Below are positions 14,713-22,090 of a DNA stretch of 27,852 nucleotides, one piece after another. The position numbers and the translations under genes were made by a program. Each line of letters opens with the position of its first letter. The first letter of the stretch is position 1. The stretch is from a virus. The stretch lies in the IMG/VR virus record IMGVR_UViG_3300048872_000026, positions 1 through 27,852 of that record; one strand, 5' to 3'. A model generated the notes under the pieces. That model did not search any database. It was not told where the DNA came from and worked only from the letters and a program-made list of their open reading frames with translations.

Positions 14713-14749
14713 TTCAGGTGTTGAAAATACACCAAGGTTATGGTACAAT
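14713..14749 (+). promoter_or_regulatory. Sigma70 promoter for scaffold/MCP with palindrome
   Basis: TTGAAA (14721-14726), a 17-base spacer and TACAAT (14744-14749) preceded by TGG make a near-ideal sigma70 extended -10 promoter. TTCAGGTGTTGAA (14713-14725) overlaps the -35; it is the exact reverse complement of 3836-3848. Transcription would begin near 14756, 12 bases before the scaffold start. An internal promoter for capsid proteins fits their high demand. Confidence 0.75.
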
Positions 14750-14767
14750 TTACACTAAGGAGACTAG

Positions 14768-15466
14768 ATGATGACTGATAATCCGAATGAGGGAAACCTT
14801 GAGGGTGTCGGAGGCTCTGGAGCCAACCAGAATCCTTCTGCGCCTGCGGGCCAACCTTTAGAGGCAGACTTTACCACCCTGAACGCGACTCTTGTAACGT
14901 TGTCTAAGAAACTTGAGGCACAGGACGGAGAAATCCGCGCCCTGAAATCCGGCAAGGACAAAGCCGTTGACCGCGCCTTGAGCGAGATAGGCCCTGTGAA
15001 AGAGTCGATTGCGAAAATCGCCAAGTATCTCAAAGTTGACGAGGAACAAGTACGGATAGCACAACGCGAAGCCGTGCTTGATGCCTTGGTTGACGAGAGA
15101 AACAGCGGTTCTCAACCGCTTCCCGTCTCTGGACAAGATGGGGAAGTTGGCAGAGTGGCGGAGTTACAGAACATCGAAACTGCGCTGGGACTTCCTCCCA
15201 ACGATCCGCGAGTTACAGACCTGAAGATAAAATACGCCACTAATCCGGCGGCTTTTGCTTTGGAGGGCGCGAAACTCAAAGCATCGTTGTCCAGCGGCCA
15301 ACCAACCCCCGCAGAAGAGTTTCTTCCGCAAGGAAAGGGAACTCCACAAAAACCAGACACACAGGCGATGATAAGCGAACTGTCAGAGTGGCAAAAAACG
15401 CCCTCTAAATTCAAGGAACAGATTAACGCCCGCGTGAAAGAGTTGGATGCGAGGGGGTGGAACTAA
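14768..15466 (+). CDS. Putative capsid scaffolding protein, 232 aa
   Basis: Its place immediately before the MCP and its acidic, coiled-coil-rich sequence indicate the scaffold that guides capsid assembly. An unstructured Asn/Gly/Pro-rich N-terminus (1-35) leads to a coiled coil (DFTTLNATLVTLSKKLEAQD through VDRALSEIGP, about 36-77, continuing to about 115). The C-terminal part (about 175-232) ends with SEWQKTPSKFKEQINARVKE and a basic helix suited to bind the MCP. AAGGAG at 14757-14762 precedes ATG-ATG (14768 and 14771); the second has the better spacing, so the true start may be three bases later. No protease motif is visible. Confidence 0.75.
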   Translation: MMTDNPNEGNLEGVGGSGANQNPSAPAGQPLEADFTTLNATLVTLSKKLEAQDGEIRALKSGKDKAVDRALSEIGPVKESIAKIAKYLKVDEEQVRIAQREAVLDALVDERNSGSQPLPVSGQDGEVGRVAELQNIETALGLPPNDPRVTDLKIKYATNPAAFALEGAKLKASLSSGQPTPAEEFLPQGKGTPQKPDTQAMISELSEWQKTPSKFKEQINARVKELDARGWN

Positions 15467-15481
15467 CTTAGGAGACTTTAA

Positions 15482-15849
15482 ATGGCTGTTCAAACCAGTT
15501 CTAACCTTACGAACGCCATCACTACGCGGTACACCACACGCTATCAGCGTGCCGCCGAACTGGTGCGTTTGTATGACCAACTGGCCTCCCCTGTCAGCGC
15601 CCCGCAGTTTGAACTTGAAACTCGGCGCGGATTGGGATCGACCTATACGTTCAACTTTGCGTCAGACATGACGCCCGGCACCCTGGCTATCTCGGAAGAT
15701 GCAGACATTCCGTTGCAGGTTCTCCGCGATGCCGTCTCAACCATCACCCCGACTTCACGCGCTGAGGGTATGAAATGGTCGCAACTTTTGGACCTGTCGG
15801 CTTACACCGATTACGTTGCCCTGCGTGCAGAAGTGCTCGGGCGGAACAT
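15482..15849 (+). CDS. Major capsid protein, exon 1 (spliced with 16593-17442)
   Basis: TTAGGAG precedes ATG 15482. This exon encodes residues 1-122 and two bases of codon 123. It starts MAVQTSSNLTNAITTRYTTR and has the N-arm and E-loop-like segments of an HK97-fold MCP (PQFELETRRGLGSTYTFN...), ending YVALRAEVLGRN. Unspliced, translation stops two codons into the intron at TAA 15854-15856, giving a useless 124-residue fragment. Splicing at T15849/G16593 reads GRN-M-M-ETVDNQ in frame for a 405-residue protein. Such a length is normal for an N4- or HK97-like MCP. Context: scaffold upstream, decoration protein downstream. Confidence 0.9.
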
Positions 15850-16592
15850 AAACTAACATTGTGTTCCTTAAACCCTCTCTGATATACGGCGAACGCTGTG
15901 ACGCCAACGCCTCGGAAGCAGAAAATATGACAATTTTCGTAGCACCGACAGAGACTGAGCGAGAGGGGCTGACAAACGGTCAGTATGCAACAGTCCGAAC
16001 TCAGGCGAATCAGAAGCCTGAGAGGTCAACAGAAATGATTGACCCGTACCTTACAAAATCAAAAGTTTGTTGCCGATGCAGAGTTGAAAAGCCTCTGGCC
16101 GACTTTTACAGCAACAAGTCCACAAAGGACGGATTTCAGAAAGAGTGTAAAAGTTGCCACTCGGAAGCCCAGATGAAATGGCAGTCTCAAAACAGGGAAA
16201 AGGCCAATGAGATTGCAAGAAGATACAACCAAGGGCGACGAAAGGGATATGTTCAGGAAATACTTGAAAAACTCAAGGATTACCAGAAAACATATCACAA
16301 AGAGTGGAGGGCCGAGAACCCGGACAAATGCTTTGAGTACAAGGTGAACAGGCGGGCAAGGGTACTCAATGCGGGGGGGGCGTTCACCGCCAAACAGTTC
16401 TCGGAGTTGTGCGGAAAGCACGGCAACAAGTGCCTCTCATGCGGGAAAACGGAAGACAGGCTTCACGCCGATCACATAATCCCGATTTCCAGAGGCGGCA
16501 GTAATGGAATAGAAAACATCCAGCCGCTTTGTAGAAACTGCAATATGAGAAAAGGCACGAAAACAATTGATTTTAGGTAAAGTAACAAATTG
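15850..16592 (+). ncRNA. Group I self-splicing intron in the MCP gene (743 nt)
   Basis: Exon GGAACAT (15843-15849) pairs with GTGTTCC (15861-15867), giving P1 with the U-G at the 5' splice site. P3 is CCCTCTC/GAGAGGG (15873-15879 with 15961-15967); P4 GGCG/CGCC (15888-15891 with 15908-15911); P6 TCGG/CCGA (15912-15915 with 15945-15948); P6a GAAAAT/ATTTTC (15921-15926 with 15933-15938). P7 is GACTG/CAGTC (15953-15957 with 15991-15995), P8 CTGAC/GTCAG (15969-15973 with 15979-15983), and P9 CTCAGGC/GCCTGAG (16000-16006 with 16016-16022). P10 pairs CATT (15857-15860) with exon GATG (16593-16596). The last intron base is G. P5 is unclear and P2 is absent. The HNH ORF follows P9. Confidence 0.93.
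16035..16580 (+). CDS. Intron-encoded HNH homing endonuclease, 181 aa
   Basis: ATG 16035 (MIDPYLTKSK) follows P9, with GAGAGG upstream. The frame is open back to 15861, but that region is intron core, so the shorter start is chosen. An N-terminal zinc module CCRC...CKSC (about 13-37) precedes a charged helical linker (about 40-110). The C-terminal HNH domain has CLSCGKTEDRLHADHIIP, then SRGGSNGIENIQPLC and CNMRKGT (about 135-176), with the catalytic DH, N and zinc cysteines intact. HNH enzymes of this type nick or cut intronless alleles to spread the intron. It stops 12 bases before the 3' splice site. Confidence 0.92.
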   Translation: MIDPYLTKSKVCCRCRVEKPLADFYSNKSTKDGFQKECKSCHSEAQMKWQSQNREKANEIARRYNQGRRKGYVQEILEKLKDYQKTYHKEWRAENPDKCFEYKVNRRARVLNAGGAFTAKQFSELCGKHGNKCLSCGKTEDRLHADHIIPISRGGSNGIENIQPLCRNCNMRKGTKTIDFR

Positions 16593-17442
16593 GATGGAGA
16601 CGGTGGATAACCAGGCTAAGGCTGCCGCTCTACAGGGATCACTTGTAGTTCGCGCTGCCGCTCGTTCGTCCCTCGACGCCGGTACGGCGACCCACAACTG
16701 GACTGAGGCCGGGATTTGGACCGCGATGACCACGGCTGAGTCCTTGAAGTGCCCTAACTTTGTGGACTTCCGTGGGCGGCAGATGTACTTGGCTATCGCC
16801 CACCCGGACGCTTACTATGACCTGTTCCACGGCGGCAACGTTGTTTCTGTTGCCATCTATGCTGGTGGGGACAAGTCCAACATCCTCTTCAACGGGGAAC
16901 TTGGAGAGATTGCCAACTGTAAGCTCATTATCAGCAAGGATGCCAAAGTCTTCGGCGCGGCTGGCGCGGCCAATGCTACTTCGGCCGGTTACACCAGTTC
17001 TGCTGCTGCTAATGCTCTTGCTACGACCATCGGCGTCACGACCGGCACGAACATCGGGTCTGGCCGTCTATTCACCATCGGTACAATCGAAACCGCCAAC
17101 ACGCACTATGACGACAACGAACGCGTGCGCTACGTTTCCGGCACCACAACCACGACCTTTGTCGGATCAGGGGCCAACGGCGGCTTGCGCTTCGACCACG
17201 CTTCTGGTGTTTCGACCGACAACCATGACTCTGTTTACCCTGTTGCTTACGGATCACCGAATTCACTGGTGAAGGTGTTCGCGCAGGAAGTGGGCGAGTT
17301 TGGCGAGATGGTTGGTCCTACTCGGACGGGTTCCGCTGAACAATGGACTACGTTGGCTTATAAGTGGTTCGGTGGCTACGGTCGTACTGCCGAAAACAAC
17401 ATTGTTCGTGGCGAGTACAGTTCCTCGCTCGATAACGTGTAA
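16593..17442 (+). CDS. Major capsid protein, exon 2 (spliced with 15482-15849)
   Basis: Exon 2 starts GATGGAGACGG, completes codon 123 and adds 282 residues. It begins METVDNQAKAAALQG and continues through SLVVRAAARSSLDAGTAT, typical of the MCP P-domain spine. Later comes an insertion-like domain (SAGYTSSAAANALATT... to GANGGLRFDHASG) and SLVKVFAQEVGEFGEMVGPT near the end. It could be misread as an independent gene from ATG 16567, but that ATG lies inside the intron and there is no ribosome-binding site. The exon ends at TAA 17440-17442, with AAAGGAG for the next gene right after. Confidence 0.9.
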
Positions 17443-17454
17443 AAGGAGTATGAC

Positions 17455-17835
17455 ATGCCTCTCGGTGGATTTGGCGGAAACCAACAGTTCGGCCCTATCA
17501 TCAAGGCTAAGACCGCTGCTTATACGGTTCTGGCTTCTGAAGACGGGGTAGTATTCACAAACCGTGGCGCGACGGCCGCAGTTGCTTTTATACTGCCGCT
17601 GAACAGCACAATTCCAATCGGTTTTGAATGCACGTTCTACGGCATTTCAGCAACAGGTTTTTCGGTGGCTTCAAACCCTGCCGATACCCTGGTCGTTCTC
17701 AACGATGCTACGGCTGACTCGCTGACCATGACTACGACTTCTCTCATCATCGGCGCTGCGTTGCGCGTGATGTGGGATGGCGTAGGCTGGATGACCTTCC
17801 GTTGGGGCGGAAACACCTTCACGGTGGCGACCTAA
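17455..17835 (+). CDS. Putative capsid decoration / beta-rich virion protein, 126 aa
   Basis: AAAAGGAG precedes ATG 17455 (MPLGGFGGNQQFGPI). The whole protein is beta-strand-rich with the pattern AYTVLASEDGVVFTNRGATA...FILPLN, which I associate with small phage beta proteins containing the TLP-type turn also seen in fibres. It ends RVMWDGVGWMTFRWGG. Position right after the MCP and before the terminator suggests a head decoration or cement protein made in large amounts. A fibre-associated role is the main alternative. No membrane or signal segment. Confidence 0.55.
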   Translation: MPLGGFGGNQQFGPIIKAKTAAYTVLASEDGVVFTNRGATAAVAFILPLNSTIPIGFECTFYGISATGFSVASNPADTLVVLNDATADSLTMTTTSLIIGAALRVMWDGVGWMTFRWGGNTFTVAT

Positions 17836-17844
17836 CACTAGACT

Positions 17845-17870
17845 GGCGGGGGCGAAAGTCCCCGCCTTTT
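17845..17870 (+). terminator. Rho-independent terminator after capsid genes
   Basis: GGCGGGGGC-GAAA-GTCCCCGCC (17845-17866) forms nine pairs (one G-T) capped by a GAAA tetraloop, followed by TTTT (17867-17870). It separates the highly expressed capsid genes from the glycan cassette, setting a lower expression for the latter. Confidence 0.9.
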
Positions 17871-17894
17871 ACAGCAATTATAGAAAGACAATGA

Positions 17895-18551
17895 ATGCGT
17901 GCGTTTATTCTAGGGAACGGGAAGAGTCTTTTAGACTGCGACTTGAATCGTCTGGATAAATTCCAGACTTACACCTGCAACAGAATAGGACTTATCTACG
18001 GGAGAACGTTCTTTCGCCCAAAAGTATATGTTCACCCAGAATCTCTCGACGACGACCTGTCTTTTATTCAAGAGAACATTGATCTTGGCATAGAATGCCA
18101 CATCGGGGAACGTTACGGCGAAGCACCCAGAGGCATATTCGGGATCAAAGAAGCGCCTAATGTCCACTGGATAAAGGACTGCCACCACTGGTACTTAGAC
18201 TTCGACTCCCCCGCCCTCCCCGACGAATGGTGCTTTCAGCCCTGCACCTTCGCCGGAAGCGTAAACTACATGATGCAACTGGCAATAAAGCAGGGCTATG
18301 ATGATATAATCCTTGTAGGGTGCGACCTGGAGTACAAAGACGGAAAAGACGACCCGTCCCACTTCGACCCCCGGTACAAGAACGGCAAGGAAAAGCCCGC
18401 TTGGTTGGCGGCTAAAAACGCTCTTTGGGGCCACATCCAAGCCATGAACTACCTCAAGCGAAAGCACCTGAATGTTCGCGTTCGTAACGCCACCCACGGC
18501 GGCCTGCTAGAAGTATGGGAGAGAGTGAGTTTCGATGACGTTAGTTTCTGA
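17895..18551 (+). CDS. GT42/DUF115-like glycosyltransferase-type protein, 218 aa (copy A)
   Basis: The N-terminal FILGNGKSLLDCDLNRL (4-20) followed by TCNRIGLIYG is the nucleotide-binding pattern of the CstI-type sialyltransferase / DUF115 Rossmann family (known form AGNGPSL). CHHW (96-99) and a second motif, TFAGSVNYMMQLAIKQGYDD with VGCDLEY (about 117-147), match the SGxxxxxxAIxxGYxxIxLxGxDxY element of GT42 enzymes. These enzymes transfer sialic or related sugars from CMP donors; the actual substrate is unknown. The preceding AGAAAGACA is a weak ribosome-binding site. It overlaps the methyltransferase by 17 bases and has a paralogue two genes on (19328). Confidence 0.6.
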   Translation: MRAFILGNGKSLLDCDLNRLDKFQTYTCNRIGLIYGRTFFRPKVYVHPESLDDDLSFIQENIDLGIECHIGERYGEAPRGIFGIKEAPNVHWIKDCHHWYLDFDSPALPDEWCFQPCTFAGSVNYMMQLAIKQGYDDIILVGCDLEYKDGKDDPSHFDPRYKNGKEKPAWLAAKNALWGHIQAMNYLKRKHLNVRVRNATHGGLLEVWERVSFDDVSF

Positions 18552-19335
18552 TTACTACGATTCGGTAGCAGCAAACTATCATACGATGTACGACCCGGCC
18601 AGAATCCACGACCTGTCCCTGTCCTACCCCGCCAATTACTTCCGGCTTCAGTTACTCAAAAAGTCGTTTGCGGACGTTAATGACGTCATAGACGTAGGAT
18701 GCGGAGACGGATCTGTGATGCTGGATCTGAAAAACTCAGGAAAGACCGTGCGGGGCTTCGACATCTCCCCCAAGATGGTCGAGGAGACGAAGGCCAAGGG
18801 TCTAACTGCTTATGTTGTGGACATCACAGAGGCCAAGCCGGGAGAGTATGGCGGGTTGGTGGCAACCGGAGTTATGCCGCACATCGAAGACGACAGTATG
18901 GCTTTGGCGAAGATGCTGGGGCTGTTGAAGAAAGGCGGAAAAGCCTTCATCGAATTCCGCAATAGTCTATTCTCGCTCTACACTATGAACCGCCTGACTG
19001 TCAGCTTGTTCCTTGATGATCTTGTTTCTCCCACCTTCCACGATGCTGTCGGAAACGATCTAACCAACAGGCTTCACATTGAACTCCCCAAGGAACGACC
19101 TTACGACAAGATACCGGCCAAGTTCCACAATCCGTTTGAAGTCCTGAAGACGATGGAATCAATTGGGTTCAAGGACTGCAATATCCTGTGGTATCACTAC
19201 CACGTTGCGCCGCCCTTTGCGGAGAACTGGAACGCAAGAGCATTCCGCGAAGAAGCAATATCTCTTGAAGGGACGGAGAGTTGGAAAAGCCCGTTCGTGT
19301 GTTCGGCTTTCGTGGTGGAGGCGTACTGTGGATAG
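18535..19335 (+). CDS. Class I SAM-dependent methyltransferase, 266 aa
   Basis: Motif I is VIDVGCGDGS (about 51-60), followed by VRGFDIS (motif II acidic residue) and VATGVMPHIEDDSMA with KKGGKAFIEFRN (motifs IV-V region). The C-terminal half has a long hydrophobic/aromatic helical part and ends FVCSAFVVEAYCG. These small class I enzymes methylate sugars, lipids, proteins or small molecules; being between two glycosyltransferase-like genes suggests O-methylation of a glycan, inference only. The start MTLVSDYYDSVAANYHTMYD is typical of UbiE/COQ5-like enzymes and overlaps the upstream gene by 17 bases, with GGGAGAGAG before it. Confidence 0.8.
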   Translation: MTLVSDYYDSVAANYHTMYDPARIHDLSLSYPANYFRLQLLKKSFADVNDVIDVGCGDGSVMLDLKNSGKTVRGFDISPKMVEETKAKGLTAYVVDITEAKPGEYGGLVATGVMPHIEDDSMALAKMLGLLKKGGKAFIEFRNSLFSLYTMNRLTVSLFLDDLVSPTFHDAVGNDLTNRLHIELPKERPYDKIPAKFHNPFEVLKTMESIGFKDCNILWYHYHVAPPFAENWNARAFREEAISLEGTESWKSPFVCSAFVVEAYCG

Positions 19336-20020
19336 GATGTACTTAGTCGGTAACGGATACAGCCTCAGGAACACAAATCTTGACATATTGCGGGGCAAGC
19401 CGTCAATGGGCGTGAACAAGATACACCTCATATACGGTCATACCACTTGGAGGCCAACCCATTACCTAAAGGTGGACTATTCGCCCTTCGACAACGATAA
19501 CTGGATGGATGAGGTCATGCCGCACGTTGATAGCGGAGAACAATGCCTTTTGTGGCACGCTTTCCACGGTGGGCTTACAGCCGTCTCAGAACAATTCGAG
19601 ATAAAAGGCGGGGTCGGAAATGTCCCCAACGTGGAGTACATAGGCCGCTGCCACCACCACGACGAAGGTACTGGAGATTGGCATAGCGTTTGCACGGGTC
19701 TAAACTCCGTCCTGACAATGGCGATTTGGGCTGTGGAGTTGGGCGCGAAAGAGATAGTTCTGGTGGGCTTCGACGGGAAATACACCACGCCCGACAAGGA
19801 TCACTTTGTAGATAACTACTACAAGACGTGGGACTCCGCATACGCGGATAGGAACAACACCAACATAGTAAAGGCTCACCGAGTCATTCATGCGTTTTGC
19901 CCCGTTCCTGTGTACGACGCAACTGTGGACGGAAGCTTGGTGTGTTACCCAAAAGTAGCGTTGGAAGAGGTGGTAAATTCAGACCTTATCAACATGGGCG
20001 TGGATGTAGAGGCGGGATGA
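19328..20020 (+). CDS. GT42/DUF115-like glycosyltransferase-type protein, 230 aa (copy B)
   Basis: GTG 19328 is chosen because GGAGG (19317-19321) is six bases upstream; ATG 19337 is possible but lacks a site. The protein begins MDRMYLVGNGYSLRNTNLDIL, with the same LVGNG pattern as copy A. GVNKIHLIYG corresponds to CNRIGLIYG, RCHHHDEG (about 107-114) to the CHH of copy A, and TGLNSVLTMAIWAVELGAKE with LVGFDGKY (about 126-157) to its second sugar-nucleotide motif. It is therefore a divergent paralogue, probably acting on a different sugar. It overlaps the methyltransferase by eight bases and the next gene by four. Confidence 0.6.
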   Translation: MDRMYLVGNGYSLRNTNLDILRGKPSMGVNKIHLIYGHTTWRPTHYLKVDYSPFDNDNWMDEVMPHVDSGEQCLLWHAFHGGLTAVSEQFEIKGGVGNVPNVEYIGRCHHHDEGTGDWHSVCTGLNSVLTMAIWAVELGAKEIVLVGFDGKYTTPDKDHFVDNYYKTWDSAYADRNNTNIVKAHRVIHAFCPVPVYDATVDGSLVCYPKVALEEVVNSDLINMGVDVEAG

Positions 20021-20352
20021 AGAAAAAGAAGTTTATCGTCGTCCCCAGAACAGATAAGGGCCAACGGGGATTGGAAACTGGTAAAGGCGGCCTGGACTTC
20101 AAGGGAAAGTCAGCCGCCTGGGTGTCCGACCCTGCTGAGGCCAAAGAGATTGACGACCGCTACGGACTAAAAGGCTCCGGGGATGTGTGGGTGGAGCAGG
20201 ACGAAAATCTTGAATGGCACGCCAAGCACGACGAAACAACAGACGGAATACACCGTGGCATCCACCATTACACCTTTGGGGCTATGACCTCCCCGGCGGC
20301 TCTCAGATTTTGGGAACGCTACGAAAGAAAAAAGAATGTCCAGGATGAGTAA
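20017..20352 (+). CDS. Hypothetical protein of the glycan cassette, 111 aa
   Basis: ATG 20017 overlaps the previous stop (ATGA) and GAGGCGGG precedes it, giving MKKKKFIVVPRTDKGQRGLE. The protein is basic at its start, then charged and mixed (SAAWVSDPAEAKEIDDRYGL, about 35-54) with HHYTFGAMTSPAALRFWERY near the end. No catalytic motif or membrane segment is visible. Its tight coupling to two glycosyltransferase genes suggests a partner in the same process, but a virion component is equally possible. Confidence 0.65.
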   Translation: MKKKKFIVVPRTDKGQRGLETGKGGLDFKGKSAAWVSDPAEAKEIDDRYGLKGSGDVWVEQDENLEWHAKHDETTDGIHRGIHHYTFGAMTSPAALRFWERYERKKNVQDE

Positions 20353-20953
20353 AAGAGTTACGCCCAGAAGATTAAATATATGTCTGGCTATCCCTACAAG
20401 CTCTGGAACCCTGAGGGTTGAAACATTCCTCTCTGTGGTTGGAATACTAAACGCCACGCCCCATAACTTCTACGTTGAGCAAAGGACGGGATGCTACATA
20501 GAAGAAAACAGGACGGAGCTAATCAAGAACGCCATCCGTGAAGGTTGTGAAAAGATATTCTTTCTCGACGCCGACATGGTGGTAGAGCATAATGTTGTCA
20601 ACAAACTTCTAGCCCTTGACAAACCTGTGGTCGGCGCGGACTACCACATGCGGGGATTGCCCTTAGTGTCCAACGTCAAGATAGCTAAAGATGGTAAAAT
20701 TATTTCGGTGGAAGCCAAGGACATTCCCAAGGAACCGTTTCAGGCATACGGAGTTCCTACCGGGTGCATGTTGATCGACATAGCGATTGTCAAGACGCTT
20801 CCCCAGCCGTGGTTCGACCTGACATGGAAGGAAGACGGGAGCCTTAATCACGGAGAGGATATTTTCTTCTGCAAGTTACTGCACGACCACGGCATCGAAG
20901 TCTGGTGCGACCCGACCATTGAAATCGGCCACATCGGAACATACGTTTACTGA
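20336..20953 (+). CDS. GT-A fold (family-2-like) glycosyltransferase, 205 aa
   Basis: The DxD motif FFLDADMVV (Asp78, Asp80) binds a metal and nucleotide sugar, and HGEDIFFCKLLHDHGIEVWC (172-191) followed by IGHIGTYVY (about 197-205) is the standard downstream acceptor-side pattern of GT-A enzymes. The front half has LNICLAIPTSSGTLRVETFL with NRTELIKNA. Likely it transfers a hexose in the glycan cassette. The first ATG 20336 and a second at 20345 are both possible; 20336 overlaps the upstream gene by 17 bases. A good ribosome-binding site (GAGGAGGAATT) follows for the next gene. Confidence 0.85.
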   Translation: MSRMSKRVTPRRLNICLAIPTSSGTLRVETFLSVVGILNATPHNFYVEQRTGCYIEENRTELIKNAIREGCEKIFFLDADMVVEHNVVNKLLALDKPVVGADYHMRGLPLVSNVKIAKDGKIISVEAKDIPKEPFQAYGVPTGCMLIDIAIVKTLPQPWFDLTWKEDGSLNHGEDIFFCKLLHDHGIEVWCDPTIEIGHIGTYVY

Positions 20954-20962
20954 GGAGGAATT

Positions 20963-21238
20963 ATGGATAGGGTTGATGAATTGATGGCAAAAGGCATGTC
21001 GAGGGCAAAGGCCAAGATTGCCGCAAAGCACATGGTCACGATGAAGCCAACAAAAAAGGGCCAGAAACCTATCGTGTTTAAAGCTGGCGGATTGCACAAG
21101 TCTACTGGAACTCCCAAGGGAAAGAAAATACCGGCCAAGAAGATGAAAGCTGCTTTGTCCGGTAAGCTCGGGCCGAAAGCTGAGAAACAGGCAAGATTCA
21201 AGAAGAACGTCCTGACGGGACGAAAAAAGAAACGCTAA
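20963..21238 (+). CDS. Small basic phage structural-type protein, 91 aa
   Basis: AGGAGGAATT precedes ATG 20963. The protein is strongly basic (about one third Lys/Arg) and has the pattern VFKAGGLHKSTGTPKGKKIP, then AALSGKLGPKAEKQARFKKN, recognisable from many phage genomes (GxLHxxxGxPxGxKIP ... GPKxxKxAxF). Its function there is not known; it often sits among head or tail genes, as here, just before the adaptor. Positive charge suggests contact with DNA or an acidic protein. Confidence 0.7.
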   Translation: MDRVDELMAKGMSRAKAKIAAKHMVTMKPTKKGQKPIVFKAGGLHKSTGTPKGKKIPAKKMKAALSGKLGPKAEKQARFKKNVLTGRKKKR

Positions 21239-21262
21239 TGCGGGCCGTCAGCCGGAGGTAAA

Positions 21263-22090
21263 ATGAATCAGGGACAACTTCTCGAAAGAGTTTACCGCGC
21301 CATGCACGCCGATATTTTGGATGGGGTAGCTACGGGAGGATCAACTACAACCATTGTTGATACTTTGGTTGCTAATAAATTCCCCCAAAGCAAGTTTGTA
21401 GGGTGGGTTGCTTTTCTATCCACCACTACAGACGGGTTGGCACCGCAGAGTCAGTATTCCACCTTATCGGCCTGGACGACAGCAGGAACAGCTACAATGC
21501 CTGCTGTGACTGTGGCCGTAGGGGCGGGAGATACTTATTCATTTGCCAACGCTAAACAATCAATTCCTCTTCAAACCCTGATAAAGTTGTGCTACGACGG
21601 ATTGACGGCTTTGGGGCGCATCCACTACATTGACGCGTCCATTACCACTCTGGATAACACCAAAAGATACACATTGCCGATTGCGACGAAGGGAACGCGC
21701 CCTCGCAAAATAACTCTGCGGGACGCAACAACCTACGCAGTAACCTCCGCGCCAGCATGGGACATCGAACCTGCTGCACCGGGTTCAACCGAGACTCTGG
21801 TGTTTGAATCAGAACCCGATGTAAACCTAAAAATCGTTATCGACTATCTTATACAACATCCGGCGTTGACGGTTTACAGTTCTAATGTTAGCGAAAACGT
21901 TCACGACGAATTGGCAGTGGCTTACTGCATGGAAAAAGCAATGCACTGGAACATGAATCAGAAACGACGCAAGTTAGACGTGGATAAGTGGCAACAGGCC
22001 AAGGGCGACCTTGAGGACGCCAAGAGGATGTACCCGATGGACCGCGTGCAACTCCAGAACCAAAGACTCACGATCAATATGTTTAACTGA
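21263..22090 (+). CDS. Putative head-tail adaptor/connector, 275 aa
   Basis: GGAGGTAAA precedes ATG 21263 (MNQGQLLERVYRAMHADILD). The first 20 residues are a helix like those of adaptor proteins. A beta-rich insert follows (ATGGSTTTIVDT, about 23-34), sharing its motif with the large tail protein downstream. Another beta-rich part (about 130-200) is followed by C-terminal helices (ELAVAYCMEKAMHWNMNQKR, about 213-232) and an arginine/leucine-rich end. Position between small head proteins and the large tail protein, length and helix-beta-helix order suit the adaptor that sits under the portal. The stop overlaps the next ATG by one base (TGATG). Confidence 0.6.
   Translation: MNQGQLLERVYRAMHADILDGVATGGSTTTIVDTLVANKFPQSKFVGWVAFLSTTTDGLAPQSQYSTLSAWTTAGTATMPAVTVAVGAGDTYSFANAKQSIPLQTLIKLCYDGLTALGRIHYIDASITTLDNTKRYTLPIATKGTRPRKITLRDATTYAVTSAPAWDIEPAAPGSTETLVFESEPDVNLKIVIDYLIQHPALTVYSSNVSENVHDELAVAYCMEKAMHWNMNQKRRKLDVDKWQQAKGDLEDAKRMYPMDRVQLQNQRLTINMFN

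Noticed and set aside
15861-16034. Longer start for the HNH gene (GTG 15861)
   Set aside because: The first 58 codons lie inside the intron core helices P3-P9, and the GTG overlaps the internal guide sequence.
16567-17442. Independent gene for the second half of the capsid protein
   Set aside because: The first 26 bases are intron; exon joining restores one MCP, and no ribosome-binding site precedes ATG 16567.
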